Below are positions 1 through 11,560 of a stretch of DNA of 64,000 bases, piece by piece (the stretch's first letter is position 1; every line of letters starts with the position of its first letter). Made by a program: the position numbers and the translations under genes. The notes under the pieces were generated by a model. It was given only the letters and a program-made list of their open reading frames with translations, was not told the DNA's origin and did not search any database. The stretch covers positions 20,861,501 to 20,925,500 of the forward strand of contig NC_088099.1 in the NCBI RefSeq assembly GCF_036370855.1, written 5' to 3'. This DNA is from Dromaius novaehollandiae (taxonomy: Eukaryota > Chordata > Aves > Casuariiformes > Dromaiidae).

Positions 1-3000
1 CAAGGGGTGGAGAGGACTCAGTCCCGCAGGTGGTGCAGCTTGCATGGGGGATACCTAATGATACCCTTAAATAACTTAAAAATTAAAAACAACCATCCCA
101 TCACCACAAGCTGTAGTGGGGGGAAAGTATAAAAAAATAATTCACACTGCAGGAGAAGGCAAAAATGAATGCCCAGAAGTAATACAGGCCTTATTCTGAC
201 ATACTTATTTATACTGAATTGTAAATTCCTGAGCAAAAAGTTCTTTTTCAAAGAGACTATTTACCGAGTGCTGCACTTCACCAAGCATAAAAAGAAGGCA
301 GAACTAGGCTCTCCCTGACTATCACTCTTAGAAATGTACCGGAGCCAGTTCAGGTTTTCTCCTAAACTCTCTAACAGATAAAAAGCTGCCTGACTCTCAG
401 CGCAAGGAAGAGGGCTCAGGTTCATTTGGCGTTATAACTGAAAATGGTCCATTTCTAGGATCTGAAAACTTGGGAGGAGGAGGGGCTGCGGGGCTCAATA
501 ATGCCTTCCAGCGCCAGGTTTCACGAGCTGTAGCTGCCAGAGGAACAGATTTATTTTTAAAGAATATGTTTAAAACTGTTATTGTCAAAGTAGCTTCTCC
601 CATTAGTCAAGAGCCCTCTAGAAATTAGATTTGATAAATGAATTGTCTGTCATTGTTCCAAGTGTATATTTACCAAATGAAAAAGACTTAGTATATTTGG
701 AGGAGGATCTTTTTCCCTGTGTATCAGCATTAATTAAACATTCAAAGGACAGATCCTGCAATTATTATTCATGGTAGAAGTTAATCATAAGGAACTACCT
801 TATCGAAACTCACCAAAGCAGCACAGAGAGCTAGAAAAGATATGGGAAGAAGTTCTGAAAATAGATTTTTATCTGATCGTTTCTTGCAATGATCTCTGCC
901 ACTAAAAGCATCTGTGCTCCAAAGGCCTAAGACCCCAGGACATTCCTGACTATTAGAGTGCCAGGGCCATGTTAGGGTCTCAGCAAAAGTCCAGGGCCAG
1001 ATTCAACCAAATTCAGGATTTCTGCTCAGCGGGAAAGGCGGCTCCAACAGCTAGCGTGACTGGATAGAGAAGCCCCAGAAGGAAGATGCCTTGGGAAAGG
1101 GTGGGCATCCGACTTGCTCTGCCTGGCCTTCTTTTGGGCTTGCCAGCCCCACCAGTGTCCCTGCGGATCACACAGGAGCCCCCACAGTGGCAGGACATCA
1201 AGGTTTCTCGGCAGCAAAAGCAGCATAAGAAGCTCTCACCTCTGATCCCAGCCACTCACTCCCCTTCCACGCTGCAGTTTGTCATCCCCTAACCTGCAGC
1301 AATACAGCTGTGTTTATCTGCTTTGAGGCTGTGTAAGCAGTGCTTATAGTGTAGTCAACAGTTATTTTTTAAGCACATTTCCACCGTGCATAATGCTAGG
1401 AGGTCCAGAGACACTTTCACAAAGAGCAAGAAGGTCTCAAACTATTATTTAATTTTTAATATGTCATTAAGAATTTATCAGAAGGACTTCTGCAAATGGG
1501 ATCAAATGTTTTATTTCTAGAGCACTTTGATCTTTCACTGTTGCCAGTCTGAATTTTGGATATTCTCGGAACATTAACCAAGGCCAATAATGCACAAGTA
1601 CACCACAGTACACTTCAAGGGCTCGATTTTGCTCAAATTCTAGTCAATGTAATCTTGCCTTCCCTTTCAGCTGGAAAAAGACTGAACCCTGGCAACCTCT
1701 GAGATCCAACAGAAGAGCCCTGCCAAGTGCCCTCGACTCCTAATGCTAACAGAAAATGACAGCAGGCAAAGACTTTCTGCATCTTTTTAGAACAGTGATC
1801 TCCTTAAGTAATAATTAACTTTCCTTACCAGAATAAGCAAATAGCCCCCATCCTTTTATACATAGATTTATATAAAGATACATATATAGACGGATATCTT
1901 TATTTCTCAAATCATTGCTCTCAAATTTTATTAGAGGCAACTCACTCGATCAGCACCATAAAAGGCATGCCAGTTGTCTGCTAGACAGCTATGTCTCAGA
2001 ATATTTGTACCGATCCTTTTTTTAAAGCAGTTAACTACATTTTATATAGAGCGAGGTTTTAAAACCTGTGTCTGACATATCCAGAAAAGGTCAAAACTAA
2101 CAGCTATCGTTATAATTTTATAATTATGAACTGTTTTTAAAGACAGGAGTTGGCAGAGGAGAGTTAAATATTTGTGGGCCTCAGTAATTCAAATAATTTT
2201 TGAAAGGAAATACTACATTTGCAAACATTGCCCTCTTTTCTAGCATCTCAGAAAATATTTAAAGCTTGTGAAAAAGCAGCTCAGTACCAGAATGAGCCAA
2301 GAAGGATCATGTGTTACACAAATGCACTTTTCCACACTTGTATCCAGGGCCTGATTCTGCATTCCTTATACACTTCACCCTCAGGGCAAACATCAGCTAC
2401 ACACAGAGGAAAGTTTCAGGTTTCTGAGCTGATGATTTTCTCTACACAAGCACCAGACCAATTCTGCGGAAACACTATCATGCAGATTACATCGAAAAAC
2501 TATTTTAAAAACAAGAAACACAATGCAATTAAAGCTAGCCTAGCTTTTTTTTTTGCATTCTTAAAATAGAAACTTTCTGCATTTTTTTAAGTACTTCAGT
2601 GTAAGAACTCAGCTTTAATGGGAACTCTCTCTCTGTGGGCAGCTAATAGATCCAGAACTGTAAGTGGACATATGGGGTCTTTTCTCACAAATAAAATATA
2701 AGCTACTCCTGCCACCAAAGTGTCACATTTGATAAATGAAGATAATTAGTATAAATTAAAGCAGTAGCAATAACTCACTGAAAAATTAAAAAAAAAAATC
2801 AAGAAACACAGTAAGGCAACATAAAAGGCCTGGAGCCAGTGTGTCACTCCCATAATGGAAGTAAATAAGTCTGTAACAAGAATTTAAGCGATCAATTTTC
2901 AACGAAACTATTTTAATGCAAAGTTACGATTTTAAAGAACTGGTTTTCTTCTCGGGGTTTTGCTTGTTTGTTTGCTTCCATCGTATCTCGAGAAAGACTT

Positions 3001-3819
3001 TAAACTTTAAAAGATCTGGGGAACAAGCATTAAAACCAAAATCAAGCCAAATCAAAACACAGTCAGTTCGTGGGCACCACACGGCAAACCAAGCCCAGCT
3101 TTACAGCCCTTTTCCAAACCGTCTTTCAGACCTCAGCTGCTCCGCGGTTCTTCTTCTTCCTCTTTTTCCCGGACGACGCGGGGACCGGGACCGGGAGGAG
3201 CGGCCGCAGCCGCCGGGGAGGCCGCGGCCGCCGCCAGCCCCCGGCTCGGCTCCCGGCAGCCCCGACAGCACCGCGGCAGGAGCGAACCGCCCGCGAGCCG
3301 CGGCCCCGGCGGGGGAAAGCGCCGCGGGGTCCGGAGCAGCCGGTGACGCTCGGGTAAAGGCGGCCGGAGCGCGGCCCTCGGCAGAGCAGCGCCGGCCGCG
3401 GCGGCAGCCCCGCTCCGCCGTGCGGGAGGCGGCGCGGGGGCACGGGGGGAGCCAAGGGACGGGTCCTGCCGACGGACCTTCCTTTGAGTGAAAGTAAGTC
3501 GGCACCGTTACGAGGCCGCTGCCGGGCACTCACGCTTTTAAACAGCGCCAGGACCGAACCACGCACAGGCGGGGCGGGCTGCGTCCGGGCTGGCGGGGGC
3601 GGCCGGTTCCCCCATCGCCGCGCAGGGCTCCGCGGAGGAGCGCGCGGCCGGCGGAGCAGGCAGCCCCGCGGCCCGTTGGCGGGGCGGCGGGGCGGGGGGG
3701 GGGGAATAAAAGGGGGGGAGCCCGAAGCGAGCTGCCGGCCCGCCGACGGCGCCACCACCGGGAACAGGGGGAGGATCCGGGGCACCGGCACCGGGCGAGG
3801 GGGGGAAGGGGGGCGGTAC
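1..3819 (-). other. SPAG6: SPAG6 intron 2 (partial)
   Basis: This AT-rich stretch (about 1-3100) follows the phase-1 donor of SPAG6 exon 2 and contains no further exon that I recognise on either strand. From about 3120 rightwards it merges into the SPAG6 CpG island. A G-rich block near 3680-3720 has several runs of four or more G and could form a G-quadruplex on the plus strand. No mobile element was recognised. Confidence 0.6.
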
Positions 3820-4013
3820 CTGCGTTTTGGAGAGTCTCGACGTGCTGCGGGCGGGACGCGAGCTCGGCCACGGCCTGCGCGAACTGCGTCCGGGCGCGCT
3901 GGTACTGCTCGAACACTGCGGGCGGCACCGCCGTCAGCGCCCCGCGCCGTCAGCGCCCCGCGCCGCGCCCCCCGCCCCGCGGCCCTACCTTGCAGCACCT
4001 GCCTCTGGCTCAT
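3820..4013 (-). CDS. SPAG6: SPAG6, sperm-associated antigen 6 (5' end only; coding exons 1-2)
   Basis: SPAG6 (PF16 family) is an armadillo-repeat protein of the axonemal central pair, needed for motile cilia and sperm flagella. Two coding exons are visible: exon 1 at 3989-4013 (25 nt, MSQRQVLQ plus one base) and exon 2 at 3820-3915 (96 nt, reading VFEQYQRARTQF...HVETLQNA). Both match the N-terminus of vertebrate SPAG6 as I remember it. Exon 1 ends at a GTAGGG donor, the 73-nt intron ends in CCGCAG, and exon 2 ends in phase 1 at CAG|GTACC. The next expected exon (GVMSLLRTLL-like) is not visible down to base 1, so the remainder, most of the roughly 500-residue ARM-repeat body, lies beyond the left edge. 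The start ATG sits inside a YY1-type CATGGCGGC motif (read on the plus strand) and has a good Kozak context. Gene identity is seen in the sequence; the function comes from the family. Confidence 0.93.
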
Positions 4014-4064
4014 GGCGGCGGCGGGCGGCGCGCGGCGCCCCGCGCAGGGCCGCGCTGTGTACCC

Positions 4065-4078
4065 GTCGCCCCGGCAAC
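4065..4078 (-). promoter_or_regulatory. RFX X-box in the SPAG6 promoter
   Basis: GTCGCC-CC-GGCAAC fits the X-box consensus GTNRCC-N(1-3)-RGYAAC exactly. It lies 52 bp upstream of the SPAG6 ATG, the usual position for RFX sites in ciliary genes. RFX2/RFX3 (with FOXJ1) drive motile-cilium genes, so this is probably the main cell-type control element. The match is seen; occupancy is inferred. Confidence 0.8.
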
Positions 4079-4927
4079 GGGGCGGAAGCCGCGCGGCGCG
4101 GGGGCGGGGCGGGCCGCGCCGCGCCGCCTGCTGACATCACGCGGCCGCGCGCCCCGTGCAGCCCAGCCCGGCCCGGCCCGGCCCCCGGCTCTGCGCGGGG
4201 CGCTGCGCTGCGCGGTGTGTGCGGGCTGTGCCGGCGCGCAGGGGGACGCCCGTCCGCATGGCGCAGCCCCGGCACGCGGGCGCTCCGACGTGCGCGCCGG
4301 GAGCGCGGGCAGCTCGGCGTGCGCGGACGCGCAGCTCAGCGCGGGGCTGCCGTTGCGCCCGCGAGGAGCTGTGAGCGCCCAGCCGTGCCGCGCGGCTGCC
4401 CGGCCCCGGAGCTCCGGGAAGCGGGAACGGGACGGGGACGGGGCGGGGGGTCAGGGACGGGGAAGGGCCGCCCCGCGCGGTGCCCTCCTCCCCAGGCGCC
4501 GCCTCACGCCCCCGCGGCCGCCCGCGCAGCCGGGGGGAGCCGGGGCGGCCCAGGCCGGGGCCTCCGCGCGGCGCCGCTGCCATGTAGCGGCGGCGTTTGC
4601 GGTCGTGCCCCGGTGCCGCCCGCTGCCGGGACCGAGACGCTTCTGCTCCGCGCCACGAGCTGCGGGGGGGGGGGAGGTGGCGGGCGCAGCAGCGGGAGCG
4701 GGACGGCGCCGTTCCGCGGGGCGCCGGCGCAGGGCTCCCCGCCGCTGCGCGGGGGCTGCGCGGAGCGTGCCGCGGGCGGGGGCTCCCTGCCGCTGCGCGG
4801 GCCGAGTCAGCGCATCGCCCGGCTCCCGCTGTCACTCAGGTCACGGGGGAAAAACAGAAAAAGAGAGTAAGGGCGGCGGCGCACCGGAGCTGCCCCGCGG
4901 CCGCTCTCTCCCCCTCGGCGGGGACGG

Positions 4928-4987
4928 TCTCTCCTTTTTTTCCTTTTTTTTCTGTTTTTCTTTTTTTCTTTCTTTTTTTTTCTTTCC
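4928..4987 (+). repeat. 60-nt polypyrimidine tract inside the CpG island
   Basis: This is a nearly pure T/C run with a single G (4954), between CpG-rich flanks. Such tracts can adopt triplex (H-DNA) structure and slip in replication. It separates the SPAG6-proximal and distal parts of the island. No gene function is implied. Confidence 0.8.
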
Positions 4988-5460
4988 ACCACCGCTGCGC
5001 TTCCTCCTCGGGGATCTCCGCTGCGGCACCGCGCTGCTGCTCGGGGGCTCTCGGGACGCGCAGCGGCGCAGGGCGGCGGCGGCTCGGCGGGGCGCGCAGC
5101 GCAGCGCGGGTGCCGGCGGCCGCGCTGCCGCTCCGGCGGGGACGCCGGTGCCTCCCCGACAGCTGCCGGTGCCTCGGCGCGGCGGAGCAGCAGCAGCGGC
5201 GCCGGGGCGGACGCGCAGCCGCCGCCCCCCGCCCCCCCCCCCTGCCGCAGGCACCGGCTCTGCCGCGCCTGCCCCGGCGGCTCCGCTCCGCGGGCGCGGG
5301 GGCTGCTGCGCGCACAGCGGCGGCTCCGTCTCGGGGGTCCGCGTGCGGAGAGCAGCCTCCGCAGCCGCCGGCCGGGGGGTGGCTGCCTCCGCCAGCAAAT
5401 ACAACCCCGGAGCTGCTTGCAGCAACTGGTTCAAACCGCGGGGCGGAAAAATAAAATCAA

Positions 5461-6640
5461 GGTTATCGGGATGTGAATGCAACGAGACTCCGCATCTGCT
5501 CCTGTACCTTTCGGGGGCGACTCCCAAGACGCTGGATATTTGTGAACGAAGTTGCTAGTTAGCTCTGCTATCGATCAAGCTGCTCTGAGTGAAATCACGA
5601 TTCGCAGCCGGAGTCACCATGCAATACAAAATGCTGCTTTCTGCGCGCACCCTCTAACGCGCAGTGTCTCCGCGATTTCCTAGGCGGGTGCTGTGCTCTG
5701 CAGAAGTCTAACTGCACAAAACCAGATGACCCACACGGCACAACCGTATTGTTTGATAGGTAGTAAAAAGTTTTGTCGCATGCCTTAAAGTTGAAGGGAG
5801 AAATTATTTCAGCCACATTCTAAAAGTTTGAAAAAGTGTGAGAAAGACATGTAATTTCAATAAATTATCCCCGTATTTGCTCAACTGAAAATGAGGTGAG
5901 CTAACATAACCAATATTCTGGTCTAAAATGAGCCACGTGTTTCCAGGAGTATTTAGTGCGAAAAAAATCTCTCTTTAAGCAAACAAACAAAACTGGCGAT
6001 GTGTTGTTCTTTACAAATAAATAAGGCAAATTAAATCAGATTGGTGAGAAGGTCGTTTGTCACAGAAAATATTTTGGGAAATTATCACCATGTGTACTTG
6101 AGAAGAGAACAGCTGTTAAACACATTTCTTTATACTTATTTCTGTTCTTAAGTTAAATTAAAAAAATAAACAAACGGTGATGAATTACTTCCAGCGTTTT
6201 TTTAAAAAAAGCAGTTGTGTCGATTACAGATAAATTGATTTATCTGTATAATTAAGTCTAATGTTCGGGTAAGTGAAGCAGGCAAGCGCACCCTGAAGAC
6301 CTCCAAGGCTTGCTGCTACATTTCTTTCCCTGACCCGGAGAGTCTGCTCACATAGTTGATAATAATGATGAGGAATAAACACCGTGCAAATACGGTCTAC
6401 GGAAATGTCACCGGTTCTCGCAAAAGTACTGAAGACGGAAAATCATTTATGGAAATGACGTGGTTGTGAGACTTCACTGCCTGCAGCTCGGGTGCTTATT
6501 ACTGGGAAACCTGTATCCTTAGCGGGTCGTGTTGGTAACGACTGCGCTACCGCATACTCCAGCTTGAAAAATAAACCAGACGCCGGGGGAAAAGTCAACA
6601 TTTCTCTAAATTAGTAATACATATTCGCCTTCTGGTGGTG
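5461..6640. other. Intergenic DNA between CpG islands
   Basis: The base composition is mixed and AT-leaning, without a recognisable exon or repeat. It holds an isolated CACGTG E-box at 5934-5939. The text from about 6260 to 6560 is not simple-sequence and could be a conserved noncoding element, but only an alignment could show that. Confidence 0.5.
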
Positions 6641-7330
6641 TTCTGCCAGCTTAGCCTCTGGTTCAGCGGGGCAGACGAGGGCAGCGGGCGGGGAAACCCC
6701 GCTTTCCCCCGGCGGGTGCCGCGCAGCGCTGCGCGGGGCTCGGGCGCTGCGGGCTGCGGGCGGCGTCCCGCGGGCTCCCGGCGCCCGCCCCGTCGGAGCG
6801 GCCCTCGCCCCCGGCACCAGCACCGGCTCCGCGGGCGCGGGTGGGCTCAACGCGCGGCGCCTCGGCTCCGCGCCCGCGCTCCGGTGCTCGACCCCGTGCG
6901 CGGCTGCTTGTGGATGGCAAACGCGCGGAGACGGCCCGAAACTGAGCGACCGGCACCAGGAGGTGAGGGCTTTCCGCGCTCGGGGGCGGTGGGATCCCCG
7001 CGGCGTCCCCCGGCGCTCGGGCGCCCGCCCTGGGGCTACGCGGCCGCGGTGACCGCGCAGCGGGCGGTCCGAGCCGCCCCCGCCTGCCCCCAGCGCGGGG
7101 CTGCCTCCCGCAGCGCTGGTGCTGACCGCCGGCCGCTGGAAGGGGCTCCGGGCGGGGCTGCAGAAATGAGATTTTCCTTCCGCGCAGCAGGACTAGGCGC
7201 GGTCGGGGGGCCGAGGAGTGCGGCCGCTCGTCACGCTTCCCCCGCGCTCCGGAGTTTGGGGTGCCGGACTTTTGGGAAGCGGGAGTTTAGGGGTGGGAAG
7301 GTCAGGAAGGGTGACTGGGGCTGCAAAACT
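6641..7330. promoter_or_regulatory. CpG island with no recognised gene (part 1)
   Basis: A GC- and CpG-dense block in the gap between SPAG6 and BMI1. Long open frames occur on both strands but give low-complexity Arg/Ala/Gly/Pro peptides with no known domain, so I do not call a gene. It is followed by about 500 bp of ordinary sequence (7331-7850) before the larger island. Confidence 0.6.
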
Positions 7331-8393
7331 GACGTGCTCTCTAGAAGATACTTTTTTGAGTGGGGGATCACCAACTCCGTGTACGCCTATATTGAAACAT
7401 AACATTTGAATGCCTGGAGTGAATAACTTGCTTTTCAAATTTAAACGCGGCTTTGCCATTACCGGGTTTTAGCAAAGACTCCATCAGAGGGATCGTAGAG
7501 CCGGGTGTTCCCTGTCTTTTCCCCCGAGCTTTGGGTCGGGTCTCCAGGAAGTCACGGTATTCTGGGTCCCCTCTTCGGATTTTTGGTGATGAGTTTAAAT
7601 TCTCAAGCCTGCTTATGGAGCAAATCGGTCCCGCGAGGCGGTGGCAGGAGCGCGGAGACATTTCAGGCGTGTAGCGAGAGCAGCTCTGCTGCTGCCTCAC
7701 CTCAGCGGGCGACGCTGGCAGCTGAGCAGGCAGCTGTAGCTCGTAAACGTGTAACTCGTACAGATTTGGCTAGCGGAGACTCCTGCGTCGCCATTGCACC
7801 AGGCAAAGGTAGAATAAAAATAACAAGGGATGACTGAACTGGAAAGGGGCGAAATATTTCAGGTCGACTTGCGGGATGGGACCGGGAAACGCAAGCCGGC
7901 CGGGCTGAGCCCCCTCCACAGCGAGCGCACGGTTCCCCTCCGGCGTCCCGCGGAGCCGCCAGCTCCTGCCGCCCGGAAAAAAAGAAATATTTGGGGACCT
8001 TCCAAAACTGAAAGCTGGAGCTTGACTTATTCCGGGGAGCTGCAAGCAGCGCGGTCTTCCTGTGCGCCTGTGGCCCCGAGGAGGCCGTGTGCCGCCCCGC
8101 CGCCGAGCGCTGCCCCTCCCTACGCGTGTGAGGGCAGGAGCGACCCCCCCCCCGGGCCGGCGCGACCGCGGGCGCGCAGACACCGCGAAATGCGCGGAGC
8201 CGGGCTGCGAGGCGGCGGCGGGCCGGTATTTCGCTCCGGGTTTGGGAAGAGCCGCGGTGCGCGGCGCCCCGCGCCCCTGCGCGCCCCGGCCCCGGCGCGG
8301 CCCGGCGCGGAGGGCAGCAGCCGCCCGGCGCTGCGGGAGGAGGTGTAACGGGAGGCTCCGGCAGCGGCGGCGGCTGCAGATCGCTGCCGTGTG

Positions 8394-8408
8394 GTTGCTA
8401 CTAGCAAC
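8394..8408. promoter_or_regulatory. RFX-like palindrome GTTGCTA-C-TAGCAAC
   Basis: A perfect 7+1+7 inverted repeat. It reads as two RFX half-sites (GTTGCT / AGCAAC) with a 3-bp spacer, at the edge of the orphan CpG island. The palindrome is seen; RFX binding is inferred. Confidence 0.6.
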
Positions 8409-9868
8409 AAATCAGCTGAGCGGCCGGGAAGCGAGCATCTAGCGCGGAGGTGGCGGGGGAGCGGCGCGAGGGGCGGCGGGGCCGGCGCGGGCCCCTCCGC
8501 ACCCGCGCCGCCGGGCCCCGCGCGCAGAGCGGCCGCGCGGGCAGGGCGAGGGCGCTGCGCCCCCGCGGTGCTGCCGCGCTCCGGGCAGGGGGGGCGCGAC
8601 CCGCTTAAAGGAGACAAAATGGCAGCTGCGGCTCGCAGGCATCCTCCGAGCGCCGGGCGCCTCCCCCCGGGGCAGCGGCGCCGTCCGCGGCGCTCCGCGG
8701 GGCCCCGCGCGGGCGGAGGTGCCGTCCCCGCCGGGCAGCCGCGCCCCGCCGAGCCGCCCCTCGCCTGCCACGCTGCTCCGCGCGGCTCCGCGCTACTCCG
8801 CGCGGCGCGGCGCGGCCCGCCGAGGGGGCTGCAGCCCCTCCGCGCCGCGGGGCCGCCGCTGCCCCGGCCGGGCCCCGCGGAGCCCCACGGCGGTGCCCCC
8901 CGGCCGCGCGGCGTCGTGCTCCCCGCGCACCGCGCTTGGTCGCTGCCTGTGACTCCGGCTGCCGGGCGGAGGGGTGGGTGCGGGCTGGGGGGCCTTTTCC
9001 CTTTTCTTTTCTTCTTTAGTACTGGCCCGTTTCGGAGGCCTCTTACGGCCGCAGGACCTTTGGCACGGGGCTGTCTCACGGGGCAGAGGGAGCCTCGTCG
9101 AGGAGGTGCCGAGCCGGCGTCGGGCCCACGTCCAGCGGGGGCAGCGAGCGAAGCCGGGCGCGCCGGAGGCCCCGCTGCAGCCGGGCTCGGCCGCGCTGCA
9201 CCGCGGACGCGGCGCGGCAGGCAGAGAGACACCGGCAGCGCGGAGAGCGGCGCGGCCGCGCAGGGGAAGGGCTCAGCGCCGCTGTTGCCTGCTCCTGTTT
9301 CAAAAGCGCCCCGCTGCCGTCGGGCAGGTTTCCCCGAGGGGCCTTTCCGGGCACCCCTCCCGCGCAGTGCCCGCACCCGGCGAGCGGCCACGTCCAGCCC
9401 TTTGTCTCCGCGGCCGAGGGGCGATGCTCAGCTGCGGCCGCGGAAATAACAGCGCTGAATGGCGGCGGCCCCCTCCCGTCGGTCGGGGGACCCGGGACGC
9501 CTCGGGGCCGGGCCGCGCCGCGGGGAGGGACCGCGGGGTCGCGGCGCCAGGGCGGACGGGGACACGGGGCGCCGGGATGCCGCAAAGCCGCGGCGCTGCC
9601 CCCTTCCGCGCCGCGCCCGTCCCCAACGCCGGGGCAGCGCGGCGGGGCCGGCGGGGCGGAGCGCGCGTGGGAGCGGCGCTCCGCGGAGAGCGCAGGGCTG
9701 GCGGGGGCGGCCCGCAGGGCGGGGGCCGGGGCGCTGCGGAGCGGGCGCGGGGCGGCGCTGCGGGCGCGCGGGGGCGGCGCGGGGCGCCCACGCGCGGCTG
9801 GTCCCGCGCGCCCCTCTAGAGCCCGGCGGCGCGCGGGGGGAAGTTCCGCGGGCGCGAGGGGGCCGAGC

Positions 9869-9887
9869 TGCGCAGGCGCAAGATGGC
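9869..9887 (+). promoter_or_regulatory. Core promoter signature: NRF1 site next to YY1 motif
   Basis: TGCGCAGGCGCA (9869-9880) is a perfect palindromic-type NRF1 site. It overlaps by one base the YY1 motif AAGATGGC (9880-9887), whose ATG opens a frame at 9883. In vertebrate CpG-island promoters this order usually marks a TSS just upstream or at the motif, with transcription in the motif's direction (plus). No downstream exon was recognised. Confidence 0.6.
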
Positions 9888-10054
9888 CTCTGCGGGCGGC
9901 GGCGGCGGCGGGGCGCGGAGCGGAGCGGGGTCGCGCCCGCCCGGCGCGGAGCGGAGCGGCGCGGGGGCGGCGGCGGCCGCGTATCTCCTCCGGCACCCGC
10001 CGGGCCGAGCGAAGGCGCGGCGGGGGCGGCCGCGCCGGGTCGCACCCCCGCGCG

Positions 10055-10074
10055 GCGAGGCGAGGCGAGGCGAG
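10055..10074 (+). repeat. GCGAG pentamer, 4 tandem copies
   Basis: Four perfect head-to-tail copies of a 5-bp unit inside the orphan CpG island. It is a short tandem repeat with no inferred function. Confidence 0.85.
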
Positions 10075-11560
10075 GCGCGGTGCCGCTCCGGGGCCCCGCG
10101 CGGAACTTCCGCGGCCCCGCGCGGGGGAGGCTGCGGAGCGGCGGCGGCCCGGCGGGAGCAGAGCGGCGCGGCGGGTCCCCTCCGGCCCGGCCCGGCCCGG
10201 CCGCCGCCGCCGGGAGGGCGCCCCGCTTGCGGCTGGGGTGCCGCGTCGCTCCCGCCGTTCCCGCTCCGGTCTGGGGGTCTTGTGTGTTTTTAACGCGCGC
10301 CGGTGTTGAGTGGACACGACCGTGGCCGCCCACAGACGGTGGGAGCACGCGTGGCCCGGTCTGCCCTGGGCTCTGCGGTGATGTTTGCCGCGGGACGGCC
10401 GGGCTGGCCGCGGGGCCGGCGGCGCGGAGCGGCGCGGGACGGGGCCGCGCAGCCCCCCCCGCGGCGCTCCCGGGAGCGGGGCGCGCAAGGCGCCGCGGCC
10501 CCTGCGGCGGGCGAGCCGCTTCTGCGGGGGGCGTCCTGCCGGCGGGGGATGTGCAGAAGACATGAAAAAGAAACTGTTTATAGTAAAATAAAGGAAATCC
10601 GTTTCAAGTACCCAGACTAGAAGCAGGAACGTTAAAAATTAACAGCGGAAACAGGAAACACTTATCTGTGTAAACATTGTCTCAGAATTTCACCGTATGA
10701 AAATCGGGAGGGCGCAAGGTGCTCGGCGGGCTGGCGCTGCCGCGCCGCCGTGCGCTACCTGCCGCGGGCGCGGTGCCGCTGGCCTCCCCGCGCCGGGGCT
10801 GCGGAGCGGCGCAGCGCGACCCTCGCCGCTCGGTTTGGTGGCAAAGACGGGAACTGCAGGGTCCCCGCGCCCCGGGCCCGGCCGGGCGGTAGCAGCGCGG
10901 CTCTGCGCGGAAAGGCGGCGCGCCAGGGCTCCGCGGCCGCGCTCGGCGCCTCCCGGGGCTGCCGCTCCGCAGCGGCGGCGGCACGGCCGGACAGCGGCCG
11001 GGAAACGCCACTTCGCGTGGAAATCCCCCCGGCGCTTCATCGTCTGCGCCTGGGCGCCGCGGCGCCGCGCTCAGCGGCCAAACCGCGGGGGAAAGCTCCT
11101 CGGAATGAAGCTCTCCGCGGCCGGCGCTGCGCGGCCCCGCGCACGGCCGCGGGGAGCCTCCCGCCGCCGCCTCACGGGACGCGGCCGGTCTCCCGCAGCT
11201 GCTGTGCGGTGCCCGCACCCGGTACCGGCCCCGGCCCGCGGGGACGCAGCAGCGCGGCCGGAGCGGCACTTGGTGCGGGGGGCGGCTGCGGGGCTCCTCT
11301 CGCTCCTTCCCCTCCTCCGCCGGGTGCTGCTGCTGCGCTCTCCCCGCGCCCGCGGGGCTCTCCGCGCCCCTTCTCCCCGCTGCCGCCCCCGGCCGGGCGC
11401 ACGAGCGGTGCCCGGGCCGCCGGCAGCCCCGCTCGGCGCGGAGGGGCGGAGATGATCCCGCTTCCCAGCGGCCGCAGGACCCGCCTGCCTCCGCCTCCGG
11501 CCGCGCTGGTGGCTGAACGAGCTCATGGAAACGCAGCAGCCGTTGGCTTTGCTCCCCGGT

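Larger units (their letters stand above)
3120..5450. promoter_or_regulatory. SPAG6: CpG island over the SPAG6 5' end and promoter
   Basis: The stretch is very GC- and CpG-rich and spans SPAG6 exons 1-2 and about 1.4 kb upstream. Just upstream of the ATG are an X-box (4065-4078), a GGGGCGGGGCGGG Sp1-type block near 4100-4113, an ETS-like CGGAAG near 4082 and a CRE-like TGACATCA at 4132-4139. Long open frames on both strands here come from the lack of AT-rich stop codons and resemble no known protein. The distal part (4150-5450) could also support divergent transcription. Confidence 0.75.
7850..11560. promoter_or_regulatory. 3.7-kb CpG island cluster with no recognised gene (part 2)
   Basis: This is an exceptionally long CpG-rich stretch between the SPAG6 promoter and the BMI1 3' end. 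It carries three YY1-type ATGGC motifs in plus-strand orientation (8616-8626, 9458-9466, 9880-9887), an NRF1 site next to the last one, and a 15-bp palindrome at 8394-8408. These are promoter hallmarks, so a plus-strand transcript (possibly noncoding and antisense to the BMI1 3' end) is plausible. Peptides from the long open frames are low-complexity and were not recognised. Confidence 0.65.

Noticed and set aside
3990-5558. A 522-codon open frame on the plus strand across the SPAG6 island
   Set aside because: The product is low-complexity Arg/Ala/Gly/Pro with overlapping long frames on the other strand, as expected when stop codons are rare in CpG-rich DNA. No domain or splice pattern.
8120-10563. 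Open frames of 300-495 codons on both strands in the orphan island
   Set aside because: Compositional artefacts; the peptides resemble each other only in amino-acid bias. The region is reported as a possible promoter, not as a gene.
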